NCBI GenBank assembly: GCA_035544955.1
Contig: DASZZN010000029.1
Coordinates: forward strand, 1 to 64,000
Direction: 5' to 3'
DNA length: 64,000 nt
From: Candidatus Dormiibacterota bacterium
GTDB taxonomy: Bacteria; Chloroflexota; Dormibacteria; CF-121
Numbering within the stretch: position 1 is the stretch's first letter; each line of letters opens with the position of its first letter. The notes under the pieces are model-generated. The model made no database searches, was not told the origin of the DNA, and worked only from the letters and a program-made list of their open reading frames with translations. Shown here piece after piece: positions 24,096 to 31,807 of the stretch. A program made the position numbers and the translations under genes.

Positions 24096-25208
24096 ATGAA
24101 AGGACGACTCACGGCGCTGGCTATCGCCGCGCTCGCGACGCTCGCATCGGCTATGCCGATTTCCGCCTTCACCCCGCAGTCGACCGCGGCATCCCAAGCC
24201 CTTGCATGGCTGCACACCTTGCAAGGAACCGACGGAACCGTGGCCGGCAACGCCTCGCGGACGGAGGAGACCGTCTGGGGCTTGATCGCCAACAACCTGG
24301 CCGTCGCCGACTTGTCCACGTCGGGAAAAACGCCGATCGATTCTCTGCGCACACACATCGCTGACGAAGAGAAGAGTGCGGGAAACATCGGTACCCTTCT
24401 CCTGGCGGTTTCGGCTGCCGGCCTCGATCCCACGACGTTCGCGGGACGGAACCTGCTGCAGGACCTGCAATGCACCTATAACCCATCGACGGGTGCATAC
24501 AACGGGCAACTCTTCAACGACGCCCTCGCCGTCCTCGCCCTGCCGGCCGGCGCCGCGACAGCGAAAGCGAAGCAGTTCCTCGCGAGTCGACAGCAGGCGG
24601 ACGGGGGCTGGGAGTTCCAGGCCGGCTACGGCTCCGATACCAACACCAGCGCACTCGTCCTGATGGCACTCGTGTCAGCTGACGGCCTGGACGCCACGAC
24701 AAGAGACAAGGCGCTCGCGTACTTCAAGCTCCACCAGAAACCCAGCGGAGGATTTGAGTATTCGGCGCCCTTTTCCCCGCCGGGAGATTCGGATCCCAAC
24801 TCGGATGCGGCAGTCATCGAGGCGTTGCTGGCAACTGGCCAGGATCCCACGTCGGCCGCCTGGTCCATCGGCGACAAGAATGCGGTCACCGATCTCCTGA
24901 CCTTCCAGTACCCGAACGGTGGACTTGGTTTCACGCGTCCCGGCCCGTCGGCCAGCGGCACAGCTGACGCCTTCTCGACCACGCAAGCCCTGCCGGCCCT
25001 CACATCGAAGTACCTCCCGGTGAAAAAGACCAACGGGGTCATGCCATCGACATGTCCGGCGGTACCGATCACGACACCGACCCCGACCCCGTCGACAACG
25101 CAACTGGCCACGACGGGCGCTCCGCCAGATCCCACACCGCTGCTGCCGATGGTGGCTGGACTCGCCATCGTGGCGCTCGGCTGGAGACTGCGCCGACGCG
25201 CTCGCTGA
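24096..25208 (+). CDS. Surface alpha/alpha-barrel protein, transcobalamin alpha-domain-like, LATTG tail
   Basis: 370 residues. A signal peptide (to about 25) is followed by prenyltransferase/squalene-cyclase-type repeats: ALAWLHTLQGTDGTV, AKQFLASRQQADGGWEFQ, VTDLLTFQYPNGGLGF. This alpha6/alpha6 barrel is also the cobalamin-cradling domain of intrinsic factor and transcobalamin. A Thr/Pro linker leads to LATTG (337-341), a hydrophobic segment and RLRRRAR, a sortase-type tail. It is the first gene after the cobalamin riboswitch and is coupled to the next gene. I infer B12 binding at the cell wall; terpene cyclisation is unlikely because DxDD-type acid motifs are not seen and the protein is secreted. 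Confidence 0.75.
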   Translation: MKGRLTALAIAALATLASAMPISAFTPQSTAASQALAWLHTLQGTDGTVAGNASRTEETVWGLIANNLAVADLSTSGKTPIDSLRTHIADEEKSAGNIGTLLLAVSAAGLDPTTFAGRNLLQDLQCTYNPSTGAYNGQLFNDALAVLALPAGAATAKAKQFLASRQQADGGWEFQAGYGSDTNTSALVLMALVSADGLDATTRDKALAYFKLHQKPSGGFEYSAPFSPPGDSDPNSDAAVIEALLATGQDPTSAAWSIGDKNAVTDLLTFQYPNGGLGFTRPGPSASGTADAFSTTQALPALTSKYLPVKKTNGVMPSTCPAVPITTPTPTPSTTQLATTGAPPDPTPLLPMVAGLAIVALGWRLRRRAR

Positions 25209-25933
25209 GAATCGCCAAAACGACGTGGCTGGGTGCCGCCGCGGCGGCGGCGCTCATCGCCGGCCTCCTCTCCATGCGGCCGGCCCATGCGGCGATCCAT
25301 CACGCCGCGCTGGTCATCCAGCACGCGAGCGGGAGCGTCATCACGCGATGCGTGGCCTTTGCGGAAGACCAGATCACCGGGCTTCAACTGGTCGAGCGCT
25401 CGGGCGTGCAGTACGAGGCGCAGAATTTCGGTTCGATCGGGAGTGCGATGTGTCAGCTCGACCGGGAGCCATCGAGCATGCCATCCGGATGCTTCGGCGC
25501 CGGACCGTACTGGCAGTACTTCCATCGTCGGGGCAGCGCCTGGCAAACATCGGCGTTCGGGGCCAGCTCGTCGCTCCTGCGCGACGGCGACATGGACGGA
25601 TGGCATTTTGCAGTGGGGGCGAATCAGGTTCCCGGCAGCGTGGCGTTTTCGTCGGTCTGCGCCGCGCCCGCGCCACCCGCCGCGACCGCAACGCAGGTGA
25701 CGCACGCACCGAATCACGCGACCCCTCTTCCGGCGGCAACGCCCGCACCGTCGACCAGCCTGGAGGCGTTGGCGCCGTCAGACTCACCGCCGCCCAATGC
25801 CGTGCTGACATCCACGGGACCGCCCACGCAGCCGCCGAAAGCGACCGCGCTCGGACCCTGGCTCGCGTTCGGCAGTATCGCGATCCTGCTCCTGACGCTC
25901 GGTGCCGTCAACCTGCGGAGGCGGGGCCCGTGA
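25205..25933 (+). CDS. Surface DUF4430-like protein, transcobalamin beta-domain-like, LTSTG tail
   Basis: 242 residues from CTG 25205, which overlaps the preceding stop (CTGA) and yields a textbook signal peptide (RIAKTTWLGAAAAAALIAG...RPAHA). No in-frame ATG or GTG nearby gives a signal peptide. The mature domain (about 35-150) has the DUF4430 pattern: ITGLQLVERSGV, paired Cys, GPYWQYFHRRGSAW, then DGDMDGWHF. In transcobalamin and intrinsic factor this beta domain closes over B12 bound to the alpha barrel. A Pro/Ala linker leads to LTSTG (201-205), a membrane span and LRRRG. I infer it pairs with the upstream barrel. Confidence 0.7.
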   Translation: MRIAKTTWLGAAAAAALIAGLLSMRPAHAAIHHAALVIQHASGSVITRCVAFAEDQITGLQLVERSGVQYEAQNFGSIGSAMCQLDREPSSMPSGCFGAGPYWQYFHRRGSAWQTSAFGASSSLLRDGDMDGWHFAVGANQVPGSVAFSSVCAAPAPPAATATQVTHAPNHATPLPAATPAPSTSLEALAPSDSPPPNAVLTSTGPPTQPPKATALGPWLAFGSIAILLLTLGAVNLRRRGP

Positions 25934-26766
25934 TCCGCCACCCGTTCGCCTGGGGCGTATGGGCGATCGCGGTCCTTGCCGCCGCATTCATCGACCGCAA
26001 TCCGTACCTGCAGGTGCTGCTGTTGCTGGTCGTAGTGAACGTCTTTCTGCCCTACCGTGCACGTCGCCGCGTCCGGACCTGGAAGTTCGCGGTGGCACTG
26101 GCGTTGGTGCCCGTCGTCTTCAGCGTCGCGCTCAGCCGTTTCGGCCAGCACGCGCTCTTTACGCTGCCGGCGATCCCGATCATCGGCGGACGCTGGACCT
26201 TCGATGCCGTCGCGTTTGGCGCCTCGACCGGCCTGGCCCTCGTGCTGACGGTCGCCGTCTTCGCCGTCGTGCAAAGCACCGTGCGAAGCGCCGACCTCGT
26301 CGCGATCCTTCCCCGCCCGCTGTACCGGGCAGGCACGACCGTCGCCCTCGCCCTCGCCTTCGCACCAAAAACGCTGACCGCGTTTCAATCGATCCGCGAG
26401 TCGCGCCAGCTGCGCGGGCGGCGAACCGGCTGGCGATCGGCGCCCGCGTTGCTGCTGCCGCTCCTGCTCACGACCCTCGAGCGCGCGCTGCAGTATGGCG
26501 AGTCGCTCGACGCGCGCGGTTTCGGCAGCGGCCGCAGGTCCCGATACCGCCCGCTCCAATGGACACCCGGGGACCTGCTGGTCCTGCTCGCCTCGCTCGC
26601 GGCGATCGTCGCCATCGCGGTGTTGCCGGGCGTTTCGTATAACCCGTACCAGGAGCTGGTGCCGAGCGTTCCGGACCCGGATCAGCTGCTGGCTGTCGGC
26701 CTGCTCGCCGTGCCCGCCGTCACCGCCAGCCTTTCGCGAGTGGACCATGCCCCTCATCACGCTTGA
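25930..26766 (+). CDS. ECF transporter T component (EcfT/CbiQ family)
   Basis: 278 residues from GTG 25930, which overlaps the previous stop (GTGA). About five membrane spans. The cytoplasmic coupling helices carry RESRQLRGRRTG (about 158-169) and ESLDARGFGS (about 195-204), the two xRG motifs that dock onto the ATPases. It is the scaffold linking the S component to the EcfA pair. Its 3' end overlaps the ATPase gene by 20 nt. Position in the B12-controlled operon indicates cobalamin or a precursor as substrate. Confidence 0.85.
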   Translation: MIRHPFAWGVWAIAVLAAAFIDRNPYLQVLLLLVVVNVFLPYRARRRVRTWKFAVALALVPVVFSVALSRFGQHALFTLPAIPIIGGRWTFDAVAFGASTGLALVLTVAVFAVVQSTVRSADLVAILPRPLYRAGTTVALALAFAPKTLTAFQSIRESRQLRGRRTGWRSAPALLLPLLLTTLERALQYGESLDARGFGSGRRSRYRPLQWTPGDLLVLLASLAAIVAIAVLPGVSYNPYQELVPSVPDPDQLLAVGLLAVPAVTASLSRVDHAPHHA

Positions 26767-28249
26767 CGCCGTCAGCTATCGCTACCCGGAGGCCGACAAG
26801 CCTGCGCTGAGTGACGTCACGACGACGGTCGAGCCCGGCGAAGTGATCCTCCTCCGCGGCGCCTCGGGCAGCGGAAAGTCGACCCTGCTTCGCTGCCTGA
26901 ACGGTCTCGTCCCGCACAGCACCGGGGGCCAGTTCCGTGGCCGGGTCGTGGTCTGCGGCCTCGACACGCGGGCGCACCCACCACGACAGCTCGGGATCCA
27001 CATCGGTTTCGTCTTTCAGCATCCCGAGGCGCAGTTCGTTCTCGAGGACGTCGAGGCCGAGCTGGCGTTTGGTCTCGAGAATCTCGGACTCTCGCGGCCG
27101 CTGATGCGCAAGCGCGTCGAGGAAGTGATCGACCAGGTCGGTATTAACCCGCTGCGGCGTCGCCGGATCGATACCCTCTCGGGCGGCGAACGCCAGCGCG
27201 TCGCCATCGCGGCCGCGCTCGCCATGCACCCGGATGCGCTCGTCCTCGATGAGCCGACCTCGCAGCTCGACCCGCAGGCCGCCGAGGACGTCCTACAGGT
27301 CGTGCTCCGGCTGGTTGCCGAGCTCGGTATGACGACGGTGATCGCCGAGCATCGCGTCGAGCGCATCGCGCCCTTCGTCGATCGCATCTGGACGCTCGAC
27401 GGCGGGATGCTGCGTGACCAGGCGCCGCGTGTCGCACTTGCCGAAGGCGGAGCCCGCCCGCCCGTCGTCGACCTGGCGCTGCGGGCCGGGTGGACACCGA
27501 TCCCGCTAGGACTTCGGGACGCCCGCGTCCATGCGCAACGCCTGCCCAGGGCCCCAGCCAAACCCGTGCCCGTTGACGGCCACGGGCCCGTCATCTGCCG
27601 GATTGACCGACTGGATCATCGCTACGACACCATCCCCGCGGTGCAGGGTGTGTCGTTGACCCTGTGCCGAGGCCAGGTTGTCGCCTTGATGGGTCGCAAT
27701 GGATCCGGAAAGACCACACTCTTGCGGTTGATCGCCGGGCTGATGCGGCCACAACACGGCACCGTCACGCATGAGGGCATTGCCGCCTACGTACCGCAGG
27801 ACGCCGACTCGCTGCTGTTCGCGCCAACCGTGAGTGAGGAGCTGCGGGGCCAGGCGGCCGAGGTCGTCGCGCCGTTCGCCGCCTGGCTCCATCGTTATCC
27901 ACGTGACCTGAGCTCGGGCGAGCGTCAGCAACTGGCCATCGCCTTGATGGGGGCCCGAGCCGACCTGTTGCTGCTCGACGAACCGACGCGTGGACTCGAT
28001 CCCCAGGTGAAGCGGGCCCTCAGCGCCTACCTGCGCACGCGCGCCGGCGCGGGCGCCGGGATCCTGGTCGCCACCCACGACGTCGAATGGGCGGCCCGCA
28101 CGGCCGATCGCGTGCTCCTGATGGCAGACGGCGAAATCTACGCCGACGGTCCACCAGCCAGCGTGTTGAGTGACTCCCTGGTTTTTGCTACGCAGATCAG
28201 CAAGCTCGTCGGTGGCGGTTGGCTCCTGCCGGAGGCGGTGCCGATATGA
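26747..28249 (+). CDS. Fused EcfA-EcfA' ATPase of the ECF transporter
   Basis: 500 residues from ATG 26747. Two complete ABC ATPase domains: the first with Walker A GASGSGKS (38-45), signature LSGGERQR and Walker B ALVLDEPTSQLD; the second (from about residue 285) with GRNGSGKT, LSSGERQQ and LLLLDEPTRGLD. ECF systems usually encode these separately or as duplicates; here one polypeptide supplies both sites. Q-loop sequence FQHPEAQF in the first half is typical of EcfA. The S component starts inside its stop (ATGA). Confidence 0.9.
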   Translation: MPLITLDAVSYRYPEADKPALSDVTTTVEPGEVILLRGASGSGKSTLLRCLNGLVPHSTGGQFRGRVVVCGLDTRAHPPRQLGIHIGFVFQHPEAQFVLEDVEAELAFGLENLGLSRPLMRKRVEEVIDQVGINPLRRRRIDTLSGGERQRVAIAAALAMHPDALVLDEPTSQLDPQAAEDVLQVVLRLVAELGMTTVIAEHRVERIAPFVDRIWTLDGGMLRDQAPRVALAEGGARPPVVDLALRAGWTPIPLGLRDARVHAQRLPRAPAKPVPVDGHGPVICRIDRLDHRYDTIPAVQGVSLTLCRGQVVALMGRNGSGKTTLLRLIAGLMRPQHGTVTHEGIAAYVPQDADSLLFAPTVSEELRGQAAEVVAPFAAWLHRYPRDLSSGERQQLAIALMGARADLLLLDEPTRGLDPQVKRALSAYLRTRAGAGAGILVATHDVEWAARTADRVLLMADGEIYADGPPASVLSDSLVFATQISKLVGGGWLLPEAVPI

Positions 28250-29085
28250 CCCGATGGCTCGCCGCCCGGGCCGAAGACGCGGTCTTGCTCGGGCTCACCG
28301 GCGCCGGGCTCGCGCTTTTCATCGGACCGCTCCTGCTCGGACCAGCCTTTCCGCAACCCGTGGTGCTCTTCAGCGCGCTGGTCGCTGTCTCGACAGTGGT
28401 CGTGCTGGGCGTCGCCCTCCAAACCCATCGCCTCTCGACCCGGCTGCTGGCGGTGCTGGCGGCGCTGGTCGCGATCGATGCCACGCTGAGGCTCGTCATC
28501 GTCATCGGGCTCCTCGGCTTTTCACCGATCTTTTTCCTGGTGATCGCGGGCGGATTCGTGATGGGGCCAAGCTTCGGCTTCGCCGGTGGCGCCCTGACGC
28601 TGCTCCTGTCCGCCGTCCTGACGGCGGGCCTGGGGCCGTGGCTTCCCTACCAGATGCTTGCCGCGGGTTGGGTCGGCATGGGCGCCGGATACCTTGGCCG
28701 GGCGACTCGCCGCTCCACCTCGCCCTTGGCCGTCGCCCTGCTGTGCCTCTATGGCGGCCTGGCCGGCTTCGCCTATGGCCTGCTGCTCGACCTCTGGGAA
28801 TGGCCGTTGCTCGTCGCCGCCGGATCATCACCGTTGAGCTGGGCGCCCGGGATCGGCCTGGCGGCCCTGCTTCGCCGCGCCGGCGGCTTCTACCTCGCAA
28901 CCTCGGTCGCCTACGACAGCTTCCGGGCCGCCGGCAACTTGGTGCTGCTCGCCCTGCTGGGTCCGGCCGTGATCCGTGCCCTCGACCGCTTCCGGCGTCG
29001 CTTCCTCCTGGACTGGGTCGAGCCCGAATCGGGGCCGGAACCGGCCCCCGCTAAGATTTCGGCAGATGTCGGAACTCCCGCCTGA
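28246..29085 (+). CDS. ECF transporter S component, probably cobalamin-specific
   Basis: 279 residues from ATG 28246, overlapping the ATPase stop by 4 nt. About six membrane spans; the core GFSPIFFLVIAGGFVMGPSF and GFAGGALTLLLSAVLTAG resembles ECF S components of the CbrT-like group. It binds the substrate in the membrane and docks on EcfT-EcfA. Specificity for cobalamin or a precursor is inferred from the riboswitch and the transcobalamin-like partners. The C-terminal tail (VEPESGPEPAPAKISADVG) overlaps the start of the next gene. Confidence 0.8.
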   Translation: MTRWLAARAEDAVLLGLTGAGLALFIGPLLLGPAFPQPVVLFSALVAVSTVVVLGVALQTHRLSTRLLAVLAALVAIDATLRLVIVIGLLGFSPIFFLVIAGGFVMGPSFGFAGGALTLLLSAVLTAGLGPWLPYQMLAAGWVGMGAGYLGRATRRSTSPLAVALLCLYGGLAGFAYGLLLDLWEWPLLVAAGSSPLSWAPGIGLAALLRRAGGFYLATSVAYDSFRAAGNLVLLALLGPAVIRALDRFRRRFLLDWVEPESGPEPAPAKISADVGTPA

Positions 29086-29749
29086 GATCGCGGTCGAACC
29101 CGAACCGACCGATGTCGATCCGCCGCCCGAAGCCATCCGCCCGGACCGGCCGCGCATCTGGCCGGACGAGCCACGCGCGCCGCGCCCACAGATCAAGCGT
29201 CCGATGGAGGAGTGGCTGGCTGAATTCGAGGAGCGGGTCAAGCAGCAGGACGCCCGCCCACGCGAGCCGCTCAGCCGCCGGCGGCGGCCCCGCGGCCTGG
29301 CGCGCATCGTGCCGCAGGCGGCCACCCCACGTCCCGAACGTCCACCCGAACGGGCCCGGACCGAGGCGGGCAGCGCGCAGCCCGGTGATCAGCAACGGCG
29401 CGGCCGGCGGCGGCGGGGCCGCGGCGGTCGCGCGCTGGCCCCCGGCGAATCCGCACAGGCGCCGCGCCCGAACCAGCCGCGGCAGAACCAGCCCGCCAGA
29501 TCACCCCGTCAAGGATCGGCGCCACGCCAGCCGGGCGCACCCGGGCCGCAGCGCGGCCGGGACCGGCAACCAAATCCGCCGCGAGGCGACGCACCCCCGC
29601 CCCAATCGTCGGCCGACCCGCAATCCGATCCAAATCGGCGCCGGCGGCGACGGGGTCGAGGCCGAGGCCGCGGCCCGCGGCCGGGCGGTCCGCCGAGTCC
29701 AGGCGGGGGTCAGGGGGGCGGTCCCGGCGGTGGCCCCGCCCCCAGCTGA
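29066..29749 (+). CDS. Arg/Pro/Gly-rich disordered protein
   Basis: 227 residues from ATG 29066, inside the end of the S-component gene. An acidic N-terminus (MSELPPEIAVEPEPTDVDPP) and a short helix (RPMEEWLAEFEERVKQQ) are followed by low-complexity RGR/RRRGRG and PGGxxG blocks resembling RGG-box RNA-binding tails. No folded domain. The 20-nt overlap ties it to the B12 operon, although its composition suggests a nucleic-acid role. It may be an independent gene that is simply co-transcribed. Confidence 0.5.
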   Translation: MSELPPEIAVEPEPTDVDPPPEAIRPDRPRIWPDEPRAPRPQIKRPMEEWLAEFEERVKQQDARPREPLSRRRRPRGLARIVPQAATPRPERPPERARTEAGSAQPGDQQRRGRRRRGRGGRALAPGESAQAPRPNQPRQNQPARSPRQGSAPRQPGAPGPQRGRDRQPNPPRGDAPPPQSSADPQSDPNRRRRRRGRGRGRGPRPGGPPSPGGGQGGGPGGGPAPS

Positions 29750-29773
29750 GCTCGGCGAGGCACGGAAATGGCC

Positions 29774-29799
29774 GGAATAGAATGGACCAGCGGGGCGTT
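29774..29799 (+). promoter_or_regulatory. SigR-type promoter, GGAAT-N18-GTT
   Basis: GGAAT at 29774-29778 and GTT at 29797-29799 are 18 bp apart, matching the consensus of SigR/SigH oxidative-stress sigma factors. The ATG of the sigma gene follows 3 bp later, so the transcript would be leaderless and autoregulated. Confidence 0.7.
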
Positions 29800-29802
29800 G
29801 GC

Positions 29803-30369
29803 ATGAGTAGCGATTTTTCGCTTTTTGAAAGGCATTTGGATGCGCTCTACCGAAGCGCGTTGCGCCTTACCAGGAAGCCGGAAGACGCCGAGGATCTGGT
29901 GCAGGAAACCTATTTGCGAGCCTACCGATATCGAAACCGCTTCAAGCCGGGCACGAATGAGAAGGCGTGGCTCTTTACGATCATGACCAACGTCTTTCGG
30001 AACAAACTGCGCAAGCGGCCCGCGCCCGAAGACTCCATCGATCAACCCGGAACCGACTTCGACATCTATGACCAGATGCGGCGCGATGGTATGCCGGTGC
30101 ACCTGATGTCGCCGGAGGAGATCATCGTCGACCGCGGTTTCGGGGACGAAGTCAAGCACGCGCTCGAGGAACTCCCCGTTCCGATGCGGATGGTAGTGGT
30201 GCTGGTCGATGTCGAGGACTTCTCCTATAAAGAGGTGGCGTCGATCCTTGGCATCAAGATCGGCACCGTGATGTCCCGTCTCCACCGCGGCCGGCAAGCA
30301 CTCCAGAAGAAACTGTGGGAATATTCGGGTAGGCCGAAAGCACCATCGCTGGCCGTGGGGGCACGCTGA
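29803..30369 (+). CDS. sigR: ECF sigma factor, SigR/SigH-like
   Basis: 188 residues from ATG 29803. Region 2 (about 6-75) contains the DAEDLVQETYLRAYR motif and region 4 (about 125-180) the helix-turn-helix YKEVASILGIKIGTVMSRLHRGR. The sequence and the RsrA-type partner immediately after match the thiol-oxidative-stress group of actinobacteria. ATG 29782 lies upstream of the SigR-type promoter's -10 and is less likely. Its stop overlaps the anti-sigma start by 1 nt. Regulation: released from RsrA on disulfide stress, then autoactivates from its own GGAAT-N18-GTT site. Confidence 0.85.
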   Translation: MSSDFSLFERHLDALYRSALRLTRKPEDAEDLVQETYLRAYRYRNRFKPGTNEKAWLFTIMTNVFRNKLRKRPAPEDSIDQPGTDFDIYDQMRRDGMPVHLMSPEEIIVDRGFGDEVKHALEELPVPMRMVVVLVDVEDFSYKEVASILGIKIGTVMSRLHRGRQALQKKLWEYSGRPKAPSLAVGAR

Positions 30370-30614
30370 TGGGAGATCACTGCGAACAGACGATGCGCCG
30401 GCTCAACACCTACATCGACCGCGAGTTGACCGAAACCGAGGTCCGCAAAGTCAAGGCGCACCTGGATGACTGTCCTCCCTGCGAGCAGGTCTTCGATTTC
30501 CAGGCGGAGATGAAACGCCTGGTTCGCAAGGAATGCTGCACCGACGACGCCCCCGCGCGCCTGCGCGATTGGGTCCGACAGCTCGGCACCGAGAAACCTA
30601 AGCCAGCTGGATGA
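30369..30614 (+). CDS. rsrA: Zinc-binding anti-sigma factor, RsrA-like
   Basis: 81 residues. The ZAS motif is HLDDCPPC (His-x3-Cys-x2-Cys, about residues 34-41), with an additional Cys5 and a CC pair near residue 58, the layout of mycothiol-system RsrA. It holds the sigma factor when reduced and zinc-loaded, and lets go when the cysteines form a disulfide. TGATG junction with the sigma gene and ATGA junction with the CcdA-TlpA gene. Confidence 0.85.
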   Translation: MGDHCEQTMRRLNTYIDRELTETEVRKVKAHLDDCPPCEQVFDFQAEMKRLVRKECCTDDAPARLRDWVRQLGTEKPKPAG

Positions 30615-31807
30615 TCGTCGACCTGGCCCTGGCGTTTCTCGCCGGCCTGCTGTCGTTCGCCTCGACCTGCGTGTTGCCGCTGGTTCCGGCCTATGTCGCC
30701 TATATGGGTGCGGCCTCAACGGGGACCGACACGACCCTCCGCCAGCAGCTCAAGGTGCTGGGGAACGCGGCACTCTTCGTCGCCGGGTTCGCCACCGCTT
30801 TCGTCGCCCTGGGCGCATCGTTTGGGCTGATCGGGGCGGACCTGAAAGCCTATCGCCCGCTGCTGCTGCAGATCGCCGGCGCGGCGCTGGTGTTGATTGG
30901 GATCGCGCTGCTGACCCTGGGCCGGATTCCCGGGTTGATGGGCGAGAAGCGCTTCGACATCGCGCACCGGTTGCCACGCGCGCCGTGGGCCTCGTACGTG
31001 GTTGGCCTCGCCTTCGCGATCGGCTGGACCCCGTGCGTCGGGCCCATCCTCGCGGCCATCCTGCTCCGGGCTGGCGGCAGCGGGACGGCGGCGCAGGGGG
31101 CGCTGCTACTGGCGGTCTATTCCGTGGGCCTGGGCCTGCCGTTTCTGATTGCCGCGGGCCTCTCCGGCATGCTGACCCGGTTGCTGACCCGGGTGCGGGG
31201 CGCGTACGCCGTCCTGAATGCCGTCGCGGCCGTCTTCCTGATCGGCATGGGTTTGCTGATCTTCTCCAACCGTCTCACGGTCTTCAACGACTTTTTCCCC
31301 GTCGTCACCGTCACGACGCCCTTCGACTCGCACTTCGACAGCGGCAATCCCACGCCCGCGCCCCATGGAACGGTGCAGGTCGGCAAGCCCGCGCCGAACT
31401 TCACCGCGACTGACATCGACGGACACCGTGTCTCGTTGTCGGACCTGAAAGGGAAGCCGGTGCTGATCAGCTTCTGGGCGACTTGGTGCGTTCCTTGCCG
31501 CGACGAGCTGCCGTTGATCCGCGACGAGTACATCACCCATCACGCAGAGGGCTTTTCGGTGATGGCGATCAACTTCGGCGATGAGTCGGCTGACACCGTG
31601 CGCAAATTCTGGAGAAGTCTTAACCTGCAGCCGGCACCGTTCCTTGACCCCGACGGCCGCGTGGCCAACGCCTACGGTGTTGCGTTGAACAACACGGGGT
31701 TGCCCGTCAGCATCCTGGTCGCCCGTGACGGCACGGTCAGCAGCTACGAGCCGTTTCCCCTGACGAAGGACTACCTCGATCCGGCGCTGCAGAAAGTCCT
31801 CTCGTGA
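30611..31807 (+). CDS. CcdA-TlpA fusion, membrane thiol transfer protein
   Basis: 398 residues. The first 230 are a CcdA/DsbD-beta membrane domain with six spans and the two redox Cys in FASTCVLPLVPAY and GWTPCVGPIL. After a linker comes a TlpA-type thioredoxin domain (about 258-398) with WATWCVPCRDELPL as its CxxC site. Electrons would pass from cytoplasmic thioredoxin through CcdA directly to the attached extracytoplasmic domain. Overlapping the anti-sigma stop places it under the redox sigma factor, which is biologically sensible. Confidence 0.9.
   Translation: MIVDLALAFLAGLLSFASTCVLPLVPAYVAYMGAASTGTDTTLRQQLKVLGNAALFVAGFATAFVALGASFGLIGADLKAYRPLLLQIAGAALVLIGIALLTLGRIPGLMGEKRFDIAHRLPRAPWASYVVGLAFAIGWTPCVGPILAAILLRAGGSGTAAQGALLLAVYSVGLGLPFLIAAGLSGMLTRLLTRVRGAYAVLNAVAAVFLIGMGLLIFSNRLTVFNDFFPVVTVTTPFDSHFDSGNPTPAPHGTVQVGKPAPNFTATDIDGHRVSLSDLKGKPVLISFWATWCVPCRDELPLIRDEYITHHAEGFSVMAINFGDESADTVRKFWRSLNLQPAPFLDPDGRVANAYGVALNNTGLPVSILVARDGTVSSYEPFPLTKDYLDPALQKVLS

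Noticed and set aside
25225-25929. Extended N-terminus for the EcfT frame
   Set aside because: It overlaps the DUF4430-like gene in another frame and is Arg-rich shadow; the GTG at 25930 fits the overlap pattern.
26495-26746. Extended N-terminus for the EcfA fusion
   Set aside because: It lies antiphase over EcfT; the ATG at 26747 starts a normal ATPase N-terminus.
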